64,000 nucleotides of DNA, from NCBI GenBank assembly GCA_001592805.2, contig CP051139.1:2542001-2606000 (forward strand), in the 5' to 3' direction. The position numbers and the translations under genes are program-made. The notes below the pieces were generated by a model. It was given only the letters and a program-made list of their open reading frames with translations. It searched no databases and was not told the origin of the DNA. This stretch comes from Peltaster fructicola (taxonomy: Eukaryota > Ascomycota > Dothideomycetes). This document shows positions 1 to 10,182 of this stretch, piece after piece; within the stretch, counting starts at the first letter, position 1; each line of letters opens with the position of its first letter.

Positions 1-324
1 TTGCTGGGAAAGACGCTGATATGATTGAGCGTGTGCTAGGACGACCGACGCAAGACTCGCCGGCGCCAGTTGATGCCTGGAGGATGTGTCTGCATGGAAT
101 ACTGATGGGTGTTCATGGTGTAAGGCCAGTACCTGCGCTGCTGTTTGCGACTTGGCTGTTAGGTTGTCTAGCTGCCTTTCGAGTGTCCTCAGACGAGCAG
201 CGGCAGGTCTTGCGTCTTGAGATAGATCTGTAGCATCGCCTTCGCCCGTCAAAGCGAATCCTATCCGACGCAGTCTTGACTCCAGCAGGTCCAGCGTCGG
301 TTCGGACACGTTGTCCTGTGACAT
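1..324 (-). CDS. ro-10: dynactin p24/RO-10 nuclear distribution protein, N-terminal part
   Basis: The minus-strand frame is open from an ATG at 322-324 to the window edge: 108 codons with no stop, so the gene continues to the left of this window. The N-terminus reads MSQDNVSEPTLDLLESRLRR, followed by an Ala/Leu-rich heptad-like stretch. This matches the start of fungal RO-10/dynactin subunit 3 proteins as I know them: a short 'TLDLLESRLRRIEFLLTG'-like opening and a coiled-coil body. The family is a small arm subunit of dynactin that supports dynein-driven nuclear migration. The C-terminal part cannot be seen, so introns and length are unknown. The identification rests on a short conserved opening and is probable, not certain. 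Confidence 0.6.
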   Translation of the reverse strand, partial: MSQDNVSEPTLDLLESRLRRIGFALTGEGDATDLSQDARPAAARLRTLERQLDNLTAKSQTAAQVLALHHEHPSVFHADTSSRHQLAPASLASVVLAHAQSYQRLSQQ

Positions 325-760
325 GACAGCTTGCGTCTGAAAATGCTGTCAGTACTTGACAAGGGTCAATCCTTGACCTGCATTTGGTGTTGTGAACTGG
401 AGCTTCCTTACGTGCCAGCTATCCGACACACCAGATCGTCATTTCTCTCTGCTGGGAAGGGGCTTCTGCAAGGGTTTTGATTCGACCCTGGGGGTCACCA
501 ACCTTTATTCTTAGCACCAGCGAGGCCTCTATCTTCTTCACACGACCACCACGTCACAACTCTTCTTGTCAGCAGTACGAGACATTATGAATTGAGTCTG
601 AGCCACGCGCCGTACGGTCCTTCACCTTGCGCATCCTCCCACCTCATTACAAGACACCTTATCCTAGACCTCGGCCACTACACTTACGACTGACAACCAA
701 TGATGCGGCCATAGACAGGACGACACACTTATCTGCAAGCACGACAGCACATCAAACGTC
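325..760. promoter_or_regulatory. divergent intergenic region, ro-10 and amino-acid transporter
   Basis: This 436-bp stretch lies between two divergent start codons and must hold both promoters. It includes a pyrimidine-rich tract near 525-570 and CA/AC-rich leader sequence just before the transporter ATG. I see no further gene. A 91-codon plus-strand frame at 627-902 overlaps the transporter start in another frame and has no recognisable sequence. Confidence 0.5.
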
Positions 761-2375
761 ATGGCCTCATACGCTGCTATCAATTCGATCGACAGCGAGC
801 ATGGCTCAAGACCAGCCTCAACCTCGTCCAGTTCGCGGCGAAGATCTCACAGAAAGGCCAGTGGCATGGGAGGATCGGCATCATGGGTGTCGTCTGTTAT
901 AAACTTGGTGAACACAATAGTAGGAGCTGGAGTACTTGCGATGCCACACGCCATGTCCAACATGGGCATCGTGCTGGGTGTAATAGTAATACTATGGTCG
1001 GGACTCACAGCAGGCTTTGGACTGTACCTTCAAACGCTCTGCGCACGATATCTTGACCGAGGTGCAGCGAGCTTCTTTGCTCTGAGTCAGCTGACTTACC
1101 CGAACGCTGCGGTGTTGTTCGATGCTGCGATAGCGATCAAATGCTTCGGCGTGGGAGTCAGCTATCTCATCATCATTGGCGATCTGATGCCTGGAGTTGT
1201 GAAAGGATTTGGCGACGCCGGAGATGCCACGTACCTGATAGACAGGCACTTCTGGATCACAGCATTCATGTGGGTATTGTATGATCGCTCATGACTGTAC
1301 TGACACCAGACAGGCTCGTTGTGATACCATTATCGTTCTTGCGAAGGCTCGACAGCTTAAAGTACACTTCGATTGTCGCACTGGTCTCGATCGCATATCT
1401 GGTGGTCCTTGTGGTTTACCACTTTGCCTCTGGAGACACGCTCAGCGACCGAGGACAAGTCCATGTCGTAGGCGCACAAGGTGTTGTCGCTGTGCTGGCA
1501 TCGTTCCCAGTGATAGTGTTTGCTTATACCTGTCATCAGAATGTGAGTTCTGATCATGAAGTATGCTTTCAATGCTAATCTGCTAGATGTTTTCGATTCT
1601 CAACGAGATTCGAGACAACAGCCCATTCCGCACGACAGCTGTCGTCACATCATCAATCGGCACAGCTGCGAGCATATACATACTCGTCGCTATTACAGGA
1701 TATCTGTCGTACGGCGACAACGTCCTTGGCAACATCATCGCGCAGTACAAGCCTTCAGTTGCGTCCACAGTGGGTCGTGCCGCCATTGTGGTCCTGGTGA
1801 TGTTCTCCTATCCACTACAGGTCCACCCCTGCAGAGCCAGTGTCGATGCAGTCTCGAAATGGCGGCCAGCTCGGCGACAAGAGCTCAGCCCACCAGCATC
1901 AAGCCCGACCAGACCATCTTCCAATAAGTTGCCCAGCAGGGGAAAGCCCGAGGACATGTCTGAGCTGAGATTCGCGATCATAACGACAGTGATCATCATC
2001 TTGTCTTATATCGTGGCCATGACTGTCAACAGTCTCGACAAAGTTCTAGCTTTTGTTGGGTCCACTGGCTCGACATCGATATCCTTCATCCTGCCAGGCC
2101 TGTTCTACTACAAGATTAGCAGTCCCGATTCTCCGCACCATCAGAGGCTGCTGAAAGACGAGGACGATGAAGATTATGATGGATCCGACGACTCAGGTGA
2201 AGAGACCATCCACGAGCATTCTTCGAGCTGGCAGACATGGACAAGTCGTCTTACACAGGGCAAACAACTTAGCAGAGCGCTCATACGAAGGCTTGCTCTT
2301 GCACTGGCCATCTATGGTCTGGTCGTGATGGTTGTTTGTCTAGTCATCAACACGTACTTCAACGTTGCGCATTAG
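761..2375 (+). CDS. vacuolar amino-acid transporter, AVT5/6/7-like (AAAP family)
   Basis: Exons are 761-1269, 1314-1542 and 1587-2375, with two 44-nt introns; the product is 508 residues. After a Ser/Arg-rich cytosolic N-terminus the first membrane segment carries NTIVGAGVLAMPHAMSNMG, the hallmark of the AAAP/AVT family. About ten or eleven hydrophobic segments follow. A Pro/Ser/Arg-rich cytosolic loop lies near residues 325-355 and an acidic, Asp/Glu-rich loop follows later in the C-terminal half. AVT5/6/7 proteins move neutral or acidic amino acids across the vacuolar membrane; substrate and location here are inferred from family. The splice sites keep phase (ATG spans intron 1), and the ATG at 761 is the first in-frame start. 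Confidence 0.85.
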
Positions 2376-2679
2376 CTGAGCATATAGAGCGAAATGCTTG
2401 ACGATGTACAGACATATGATACCAATGTAGACTAGTAATATAAAGAGTTCATCACTTTTGACATGCAATTCCGTGTGGCGCAGATGTGGCTAGAACATGA
2501 CATCGTCACTATACACCATCGCATCTGCGCATGTGATACCTATGTACCGTCTTTCTCTCGTCACTGACAGACTTCATCGTCATGTCCTCTTAATTCTTCA
2601 TCGCCTTTTATCATCGTCTGCCTATCTATAGCGCTGATGAGCATATAGTCGTGCGCAGCTCCGCAGCGAGACCACTACC

Positions 2680-4448
2680 ATGAGTGACGTCGAGAAGTCC
2701 GAGATCTCGTACGACAGTCAGCTTGTGAGCAGGATTGTTGACTCTGACTTCTCTGCTAATTCTCGAAGGATGCCTTTGAGCTCTACCATTTGATCGTAGA
2801 GGACTCTCGACAGCCTTCTACAAGGAACGGCGGACCCGCGCTCCCAGCATTGGGACATGCCTTGGCCGGCTCAGTAGCCACAGCCACATCGAAGCTCCTC
2901 ATATATCCATTGGATCTGGTCATCGCACGACTACAGGTGCAGAAGCAGATCCGTCAGTCACAAGATGGCAGCGAGTACAAGGGTCTTCTCGATGCCGCGA
3001 CGAAGATCTACAAGCATGAAGGCGGACTCAATGCCTTCTACACGGGCTGTGCAGCAGACGTGGGCAAAGGCATCGCCGACTCATTCATCTTCTTCCTCGC
3101 ATATACCTTCTTGCAGCAACGAGAGCTTCACAAAGCCAAGACCAACAAGAAGCAACTATCCGTAGCTAAAGAGATGCTCATTGGAATTGTGGCGGGAGCA
3201 TTCTCAAAACTGATCACGACTCCCCTGCAGAACATCATCACTAGGCAACAGACCGCAGCGCTTCTCAAGGCCAAAGATACCAAGAATGACGACTCACTGA
3301 AGCAGGGCGATGCCATGACCATATCGGACATTGCTAAGCAGATCTACAAGGAGAGAGGACTCTCTGGCTTTTGGGCTGGCTACAGCATGAGTCTAATTTT
3401 GACTCTGAATCCCGCCATCACATTCGCAGTTGACAATTTTCTGCAGAAGGCGACTCCCGTGAGCGCTGGTGCACATGTCACCTTCCTGATTGCTGCTGTG
3501 TCAAAAGCAGTTGCCACAAGCATTACTTATCCAGTCAGTGTCGCCAAATCGCGAGCTCAGGCTATGCCACATCCAGAAATCGCAACATCAGAGGGCACAG
3601 ACAAGAAAGCTGCAAAGCCGAGACTGCTACGCCTGCTATATGCACAGTATGCTGTTTTGCTTTCTTTGCAGAAGATCTATCAACAAGACGGACTCACTGG
3701 GTTGTACTCTGGCCTGGAAGGAGAAGTGCTGAAGGGATTCTTGAGTCACGGCCTGACCATGATGTTGAAGGACCGCGTCCATGGTAGCATCATTGAGATG
3801 TACTACTTCTTACTCAAGGTCACCTCGCAATGGCCGGCAGAGCTGCGCAAAGCTCAGGCACTGACAGCGTCGGTTGTCGTCGATGCCAGACGCCGTGTCG
3901 AAAATGTCGGCGAGACTGTCGCCGAGGGTGGTAAGCAAGCAATTGAGGAGGTTGGCGCTGCTGGCCAGAATGCCATCGAAGGGCTAAGGAGTGCCGGCGC
4001 CGCCGTCGCAGATGGTGCCAACCTAGAGAATGCCTCTCAACGCGCTGGAAATATTGGCGTCACTGTGGCCGAGGCTGGGAAGCATGTACTTCAAGACGCT
4101 GGAGAGCGTGCTGGAAATGTTGGCACAACACTTGTCGAAGGGCTGAAGCATGCGCTCGGAGACGCTCCACAGCGCGTTGGAAATGTTGGAACAACCGTTG
4201 TTGAGGGTGTTAGACATGCAGTTGAAAACACCTCACAGCATGCTGAGAACGTTGGAGTTACTGTGCTGGAAGGAGGTAAGCACGCAGCGACGGAGCTGCA
4301 GAACGCTGGCATGCCCTATGCCGTGGACGCTGGCACGCGTGTCGAGAATGTCAGCGTCACCGTAGCTGAGGCCGGCAGACAAGCTCTTGAGAATGCCGGG
4401 AGCGCCAGTAAGCATGCGGTCGACCAGGTAAAGAAGGTCAATTCGTAA
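2680..4448 (+). CDS. PMP47/ANT1-like carrier (mitochondrial carrier family) with repeated amphipathic C-terminal tail
   Basis: Exon 1 is 2680-2724 (15 codons), the intron 2725-2768 (44 nt) and exon 2 2769-4448; the product is 574 residues. Residues about 20-350 form three carrier repeats with signatures YPLDLVIARLQ, TPLQNIITRQQ and YPVSVAKSRAQ, as in peroxisomal PMP47/ANT1 adenine-nucleotide carriers (normally about 300-350 residues). The remaining ~200 residues are extra: repeated units opening R[AV][GE]N[IV]G.T..E, spaced 22 residues apart and once 33, rich in Ala, Val and Gly, ending in KKVNS. The exon 1 start gives MSDVEKSEISYD and fits the family better than a late start. Substrate and peroxisomal location are inferred from homology. 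The tail is discussed in the findings. Confidence 0.85.
3894..4400 (+). repeat. coding tandem repeat, 66-nt period (22 residues)
   Basis: Units beginning with the codons for R-x-[GE]-N-[IV]-G start at 4041, 4107, 4173 and 4239, exactly 66 nt apart. The next starts at 4338, 99 nt later (33 residues). A more diverged unit starts at 3894. All spacings from 4041 onward are multiples of 11 codons. Copies differ at many third positions and at several residues, so the array is old or under selection rather than a recent expansion. Confidence 0.85.
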
Positions 4449-4525
4449 AATAAATCACACAGTGGTGGTAGTGCATGCTTCCAGGCATTCGCGTCGTCAG
4501 TCGTCAAATCTCTGTGTGAGTAGGA

Positions 4526-6260
4526 TCACTCTACTTGACGGGTTCGAAGGTTCTCTTCGATTGTCTTAATCATCTCGTTGCCGACTTTGGTCGCTTCTGC
4601 AAAGCGAGGAGCAAAGTAGCTTCGTATGGTCTCGAATTTCTCCCGGTAACCGTCCATGTTGCCTAGAGATACTCGCTCACTCCAGTCCTATTCACTAGTT
4701 AGCCAGTTCTTGCTTTTGGAAGCCATCCGTCCTTACTCGAGCTGCAAAGGTGAACTCTAGATCATCTGCTCTGAATGTATTGTCCTCGATCGCCGTGTCA
4801 ATGCACTCTGCTAAGAGATCCTGATTGAGGTACAGGTACTCAGTAATGCCGAGCCATAAACGGAAGAGCTGTCTGTGTTAGTCTAGTCCTCATGTAGAGC
4901 CACAACATACTGGTGTAGAGCAGATCATATGATCGTACGGCACGATATCCAGCTTCCACCAGCAGTCTACTATGGCAAGCAAGCTGAGATGATTGTTCCT
5001 GACACGGGTTGGCGGCTTCTCACCCAGAGAGAAGCGATCGAGCAGATCGTCCTGCAGGAGAAGCTCTCTCTTGACATCCTTTTTCGCATCGAAGACCGCC
5101 GCACGAGCAGCGTAAATTCGTTCTGTGAGCTCTTTCTTGTGTCCACCAAGCATCAATTTGTACAGCTCAGTGACAGAAGAAGCATACTGTCGAATCTGCT
5201 CTTTGGCGCTCGGATTGAGAATAGCAAGTCCTGCGTAGACGTGCCACTTCTGAGCATAGATGCGAAGCGTAAGGTTGATCTTGACGTTCTCAATACCACC
5301 AATGTAGCGAGGAATTTCCCAGGGAAACTGCTGGTTAGCAGCCCAAGCAGCTCCCATACTGAGAAATGCTGCATGTGTCACAGCTTGAGTGTCAGCTGTG
5401 ATTCGGTCGTGTCGTTCGGCGGAGAGGTGGACGTGTTCGGATTGCAGGCACGAAAGGATTCGTTCGACAAGGTCAACGGAGGCTTGTGATGCTCGATGAG
5501 GTATGATAACGAGCGGTTGTCCCTTAGGATCCACTCCAGGACCGTGAAGTGAATGACACGACACTATTTCGACATCTGCCGGGAGATGCTTCTCAAATGC
5601 TGCTATCTCGGGCGCTTTCGTTGATGTCTGGCCGCCGACGATAGCTCCTAGTTTGGTGGATGGCCCGTATAGGCTAACGACTGCATTGATGTTCTTCGCT
5701 TCGACACTGTACATGATCCAATCACTGCTTCTTGAGACGAGGTGACCGTTTGACATGATTGTGATGTTTTTCTGCCGAGGAACTCAGCTTTAGTCTATGA
5801 AGGGCCTATCTACAGCATACCCTGTCTGCGAACTCTTGCTGTAGAGATTCTAACTTATCAGGTACATCGCTGGCGTGGACCCTGGTGCGGTGTGAGTCTA
5901 TAGAAGTCAGTGACATTCCGCAGCATGATGAAGAAGTTTTGAGGTTATGAGGATGTCAGACAAATAAAAGTAAGGTAGCTGAGAATTTACATCAGTGACG
6001 ATTGCCTGATCAGCCAGTCTGAAACAGAGAGGCTGGTGTCAAACAAGCATACTCGAGCCAAATGCACTCAAGTCATCATTGAAGGAGGCAAGTGAGAGTG
6101 AATGTAGAACGTACCATAGAACAAGTCAACCATTCAGTCGTTCACGAACGACCTACCTCCATCCAGCGTCGCTGATCCTTTTGGCGTACATCTTTCCCAT
6201 GTCTCCCATGCCGATGATGCCGACCACTGCGTTGGCCATCGTGGACGAAGACTGAGCCAT
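4526..6260 (-). CDS. TYR1: prephenate dehydrogenase (NADP+), tyrosine biosynthesis
   Basis: Five exons on the minus strand: 6157-6260, 5821-5881, 4911-5771, 4737-4868 and 4526-4687; the total of 1320 nt gives 439 residues, close to yeast Tyr1 (452). The N-terminal Rossmann motif is GIIGMGDMG. Further diagnostic stretches are NGHLVSRSSDWIMYSVEA, GAIVGGQTS, HSLHGPGVDPKGQPLVII and ITADTQAVTHAAFLSMG. The enzyme oxidatively decarboxylates prephenate to 4-hydroxyphenylpyruvate in the cytosol. Every junction keeps phase. The gene is divergent from RPS14 with 172 bp between start codons; that gap carries TTAGTCA (TGACTAA on the other strand), a possible cross-pathway-control (Gcn4/CPC1-like) element. 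Confidence 0.93.
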
Positions 6261-6432
6261 GTTGATGTTGGTGCGCGAGAAGGACAGCGCGTCGGCAGGA
6301 GAAGTTTTAAAAGGTCGCGATGCACAGACCTCCATCGGCGTTAGTCACTGCCAAGACTCCGCCGCACTCAGCAAACATTTTGCGGGACGGTCGATTGTCT
6401 ACACTTTTCACGAACATCACACAACAGACAAG
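6261..6432. promoter_or_regulatory. divergent TYR1 / RPS14 promoter
   Basis: Only 172 bp separate the two start codons, so both core promoters and any upstream elements are shared or interleaved. TTAGTCA lies at 6341-6347 and is AP-1/Gcn4-like. No TATA box is obvious toward RPS14. Binding is inferred from sequence alone. Confidence 0.5.
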
Positions 6433-7034
<602 letters not shown>

Positions 7035-7318
7035 GCGCAGATTCGTCAGTACTCAGCAGTCGCCAAGTGGCTGCGATACGCACGGTGCATCCAGAAGATG
7101 GGCACGCTACTCGTATGACATTGTCGCAGGGAACGGCCGAAGAGCCTGGTCTCTATTTAAGATTCTATCGTCGTACTTCATGAGTAGCTCAATCATCTTC
7201 TCATGCTATGCTCAGAAATGACCCAAAACGCCTCGCTAAACCAACAATGATAGTCCGTGATTCAGATTTGTCGTGCCAAAGTGACCACTTTCGAGTGATC
7301 TGGTGCACCTGGAACTTG

Positions 7319-8167
7319 TTAAACAGTTCGTGCAGCCTGATCGCCCATTACACGTGCAACAAGCACGTAGGCGAAAAGAGCAAAAGCAACGAGATACCAT
7401 TTGTTCCTCGACACCCAACTCTGTCCAGCGTTGCGCACATCTCGAGCACCATCAACAACGCCTTGACCACTGCTGACCTGTCTCCTGAGCGCAGATGTGT
7501 CGGGCGCACAACTGGGTGTTCGTATTAACAAGTTTCCGGTACGCGGGTCGATCTGGTTGTCCTCCATCCATTTCCAATTCTGTTCATGCAGCTCCGGGAA
7601 GTGCTCTCGAAATCTTTTACCGCCGTCTCCAGCCTTGATCGCATCGAAGCCCCGAGCATTACTGGAGGACTGCTCTACGGATGTGTCTGAGGAACGTTGT
7701 GATTTCAGCGTTCGTGTAGTCGACCCGCCTCCAGTGCTGTTCCACCACTTCGTCTTGGCTGCGAAAGCTCGTCGCTCGGCATCCGTGCCTGACACCGAGC
7801 CAGTAGTCATCTCTTCGCTAGTCATGAAGCTGAGCACTCCGAGGAGGATTGTGCTGACCTCCCATGCAGGATTGAAGCTCTTTGGGTGGAAGTCAGAAAT
7901 GGACAGGCACAGGCGCTCACTACATCGAAAACGTCCCGAAGGTGTGTGCATGCGGATGGCCGGAGGCGCAAATGGATAATCGGATGGGAAGACGAGCGTG
8001 CCCCAGTACTGGCCGCCTACGTAGGGTGTGTCTGGTGGGCCGGTGAGGACGTAATGCCACTCCAGGATGTTGTTCTCAGAAGGTAATGCTGTGATGTACT
8101 CAGGTGGGTTTGCACTGAGAGCAGCATACTCTCGAGTCAGGCGCTTGTGTGCTGCGCGGGTGGCCAT
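7319..8167 (-). CDS. UBC6: ubiquitin-conjugating enzyme E2, ER-membrane UBC6/UBE2J type
   Basis: Single exon of 282 residues. The UBC domain spans about residues 5-155 and starts AAHKRLTREYAAL. The active-site Cys lies in RLCLSISDFHPKSFNPAW, with the LCLS.SDFHP layout typical of UBC6 rather than the usual HPN triad. A Ser/Thr-rich linker follows. The C-terminus WYLVAFALFAYVLVARVMG is a tail anchor. UBC6 works with Doa10 in ER-associated degradation. The ATG at 8167 is chosen because MATRAAHKRL matches the family start; the upstream in-frame extension does not resemble it. UBC6 and UFD1 in this window belong to the same pathway, but they are 12 kb apart. Confidence 0.93.
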   Translation of the reverse strand: MATRAAHKRLTREYAALSANPPEYITALPSENNILEWHYVLTGPPDTPYVGGQYWGTLVFPSDYPFAPPAIRMHTPSGRFRCSERLCLSISDFHPKSFNPAWEVSTILLGVLSFMTSEEMTTGSVSGTDAERRAFAAKTKWWNSTGGGSTTRTLKSQRSSDTSVEQSSSNARGFDAIKAGDGGKRFREHFPELHEQNWKWMEDNQIDPRTGNLLIRTPSCAPDTSALRRQVSSGQGVVDGARDVRNAGQSWVSRNKWYLVAFALFAYVLVARVMGDQAARTV

Positions 8168-8460
8168 GCTTGCAATGCCTAGGATGTAGGGAAGAAGTTG
8201 TAGGTGAGAATGTGCCCCAGTTCGCTGACGTTGTTGTGTATCAGAAATACAGGGTCCGGCCGGCTCTGACCAATACATGTACGACATAATCACTGCAGCT
8301 TATGATCAAACGGTACATGGCGACAACTCTTGCATAGCATCTGGCTGGATATAAGAGGTCGTTGCAGCACTGTATTTTCCCTCTCTAGACCCTCTAGACG
8401 CCAAGGAGCCCATGCCTCAATCTCAGTGGTAACCCATCCGATGAAGCGGCTTGGGTTCAT

Positions 8461-9359
8461 TCAATCAGAGTCTGACTCAGATGGTCCTGGTGAGGTGAAG
8501 ATCTTATCGTGTAGTCCTTTGACGTGTCTGCCTCGATTCTTACATCTCCTGTTCTCCTCCAAAACGCAAGGACAACCGGTGGCGATACACTTCTGTCGTT
8601 GGTCCTCTCGTTCTTGTTCCTTGCCGAGCTCTCTCAGACGTAGTTGTTCCTCTTCACTCTGCTTTGCGCCCACCTCTCTTAGGCGTATCTGCTCCTGTTG
8701 GCCACGCCACTCCACAACAAAATCGTCTTTCACGCGCGAGTTGCACGGTGTTTGACTGCCTTCCAACATCCGTTGCAGCATTTCACCAAATACTGTCATC
8801 GAGTTGTGCTTGAAGAATCGTGAATGGCGCCAGACACGCTCTAAGCTTGCAAGACTCAAGCTGTTGTACACTGGGTCATCGTACTGCATGATTAAGTGAA
8901 GGCTTCCAAATGTGTTGGCAGCTTTGCCAGTGAAATCCCTTACCGGGACTACAGCCCGTCGCTCGGGGTCGTTGAGCTTGCTGAGAATGGTGTTTAGATA
9001 TAATGTCGTTGCATCGATGCTGTCGTGATGCACCATGATGACGAAATGATTGCTACCATAGTAGAACCTGAAGGCTACGCTTGTTAGTACTTATGATGAA
9101 GAATGTGAGCTACCTGCATACCTTGCAGCCAGACATAACGACAGCTGTAGAGAAATCCCGGTGGTTTCGTTCTAGCAGGATCGATGCGAGTGTCTGAGAG
9201 CAGGATATCGGCGCAGATCTGATTGAAAATCTCGCACGGCAGCTCGCGAAAGAAGTGAAAGCCAGGCCATGTGGAAGGGCGGCGATAGGGCTCGTCAAGA
9301 GTCTCCTGATCATACTGGCGAACTATACGCTTCTTGTAATATGCCTTCTTCCGAGCCAT
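8461..9359 (-). CDS. hypothetical protein with N-terminal 2EXR/F-box-like motif
   Basis: Exons are 9122-9359 and 8461-9074 with a 47-nt intron whose branch site is TACTAAC; the product is 283 residues. The N-terminus is basic (MARKKAYYKKR) and followed by FFRELPCEIFNQICADILL, the Leu-Pro-x-Glu-Ile opening shared by 2EXR and F-box-like fungal proteins. Across the junction the sequence reads LQAFRFYYGSNHFVI, a common signature of that large fungal family and the reason for choosing this splice pair. The C-terminal third is charged, Glu/Arg/Gln-rich and likely coiled-coil, with a Cys cluster (ATGCPCVLEENRRC). Function is unknown. Confidence 0.65.
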
Positions 9360-9708
9360 TTCGAAAGGATGTGAGAGGCTCGAGTGTAGTGAACAGCAAG
9401 GTGTGCAGATATGCGGGAGGATGTTTGCCAAGCGCAAGCGTGGTGAATTGAAAGTGATGTTATGGAAACCTGCGCGCAAGTAACAGACAGGCGGTCTTGC
9501 ATGAAAGCGAACTTCCGATCCGTCCTCACCTTCAAAATCCGCCACTTCAGGCACAAAGTGTATGGTATATGGACTTGCACATGACCCTGATGGAGAAGTC
9601 AGTGCTCGAGGACGTACCATCTGCGTCGCAACACTGATATAACCAAGCATGATCCGTGCAGTATGCAAAGCTTGTCGCCGCAGCCTGTTGAAGTATACCC
9701 AAGTATCC

Positions 9709-10182
9709 TTACCAGCCCCAAGTACCTGGTCCTCCCTTGACAGTGCTTTGCTCGATGTCATTGGTCATCCATCCGCCATAGAAGTCACCAGGCTGAGGTA
9801 TGACACGCTCGCCATCGACGTAGCAGTCCCAGGGACCAGCATAGAAGCTGAGATAGCCCTTGATGTCTGTGAAGGACGGCGTCGGGCTATCGTAGCTCCA
9901 TACACGATTCTTGACGATTTCTCCTGTTTGCGAAGGGTTCTCGAGAGCGTAGTAGGTTGCTCTACCCTTCCATTCACAGAATGAAGAGTGGTTCGTCTTC
10001 TTGGCCGCAACCTTGAGAGCAGACGGAGGGAGGTAGTATGTAGGTGGATGGTGGGTCTCAAGTACCCAGTATGCTTCTGTCGTTTCAGCAATCAATGTGC
10101 CATTCCACTTGACCTCGAGACGACGCGTTGTGCGCTCGCAGAGCGGTGGGCGTGGGAAGTTGCGAGGATTGAGCTTCGACAT
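9709..10182 (-). CDS. DUF427 domain protein
   Basis: About 157 residues from the chosen ATG. The DUF427 pattern is visible: VKWNGTLIAETTEAYWVLET, HPPTYYLPPSALK, SFCEWKGRATYYAL, YLSFYAGPWDCYVDGERV and a PQPGDFYGGW end. DUF427 is a small beta-rich domain of unknown biochemical role, found in bacteria and fungi and usually as a single-domain protein. An in-frame extension to an ATG at 10263 exists, but CGCAG immediately precedes the ATG at 10182 and looks like an intron acceptor. A 5'UTR intron with translation starting at MSKLNPRNFPRPP is therefore preferred. The start is moderately certain and the family assignment strong. Confidence 0.75.
   Translation of the reverse strand: MSKLNPRNFPRPPLCERTTRRLEVKWNGTLIAETTEAYWVLETHHPPTYYLPPSALKVAAKKTNHSSFCEWKGRATYYALENPSQTGEIVKNRVWSYDSPTPSFTDIKGYLSFYAGPWDCYVDGERVIPQPGDFYGGWMTNDIEQSTVKGGPGTWGW

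Noticed and set aside
9360-9761. N-terminal extension of the 2EXR-like protein
   Set aside because: The extension has no family similarity and MARKKAYYKKR is a normal start for this group.
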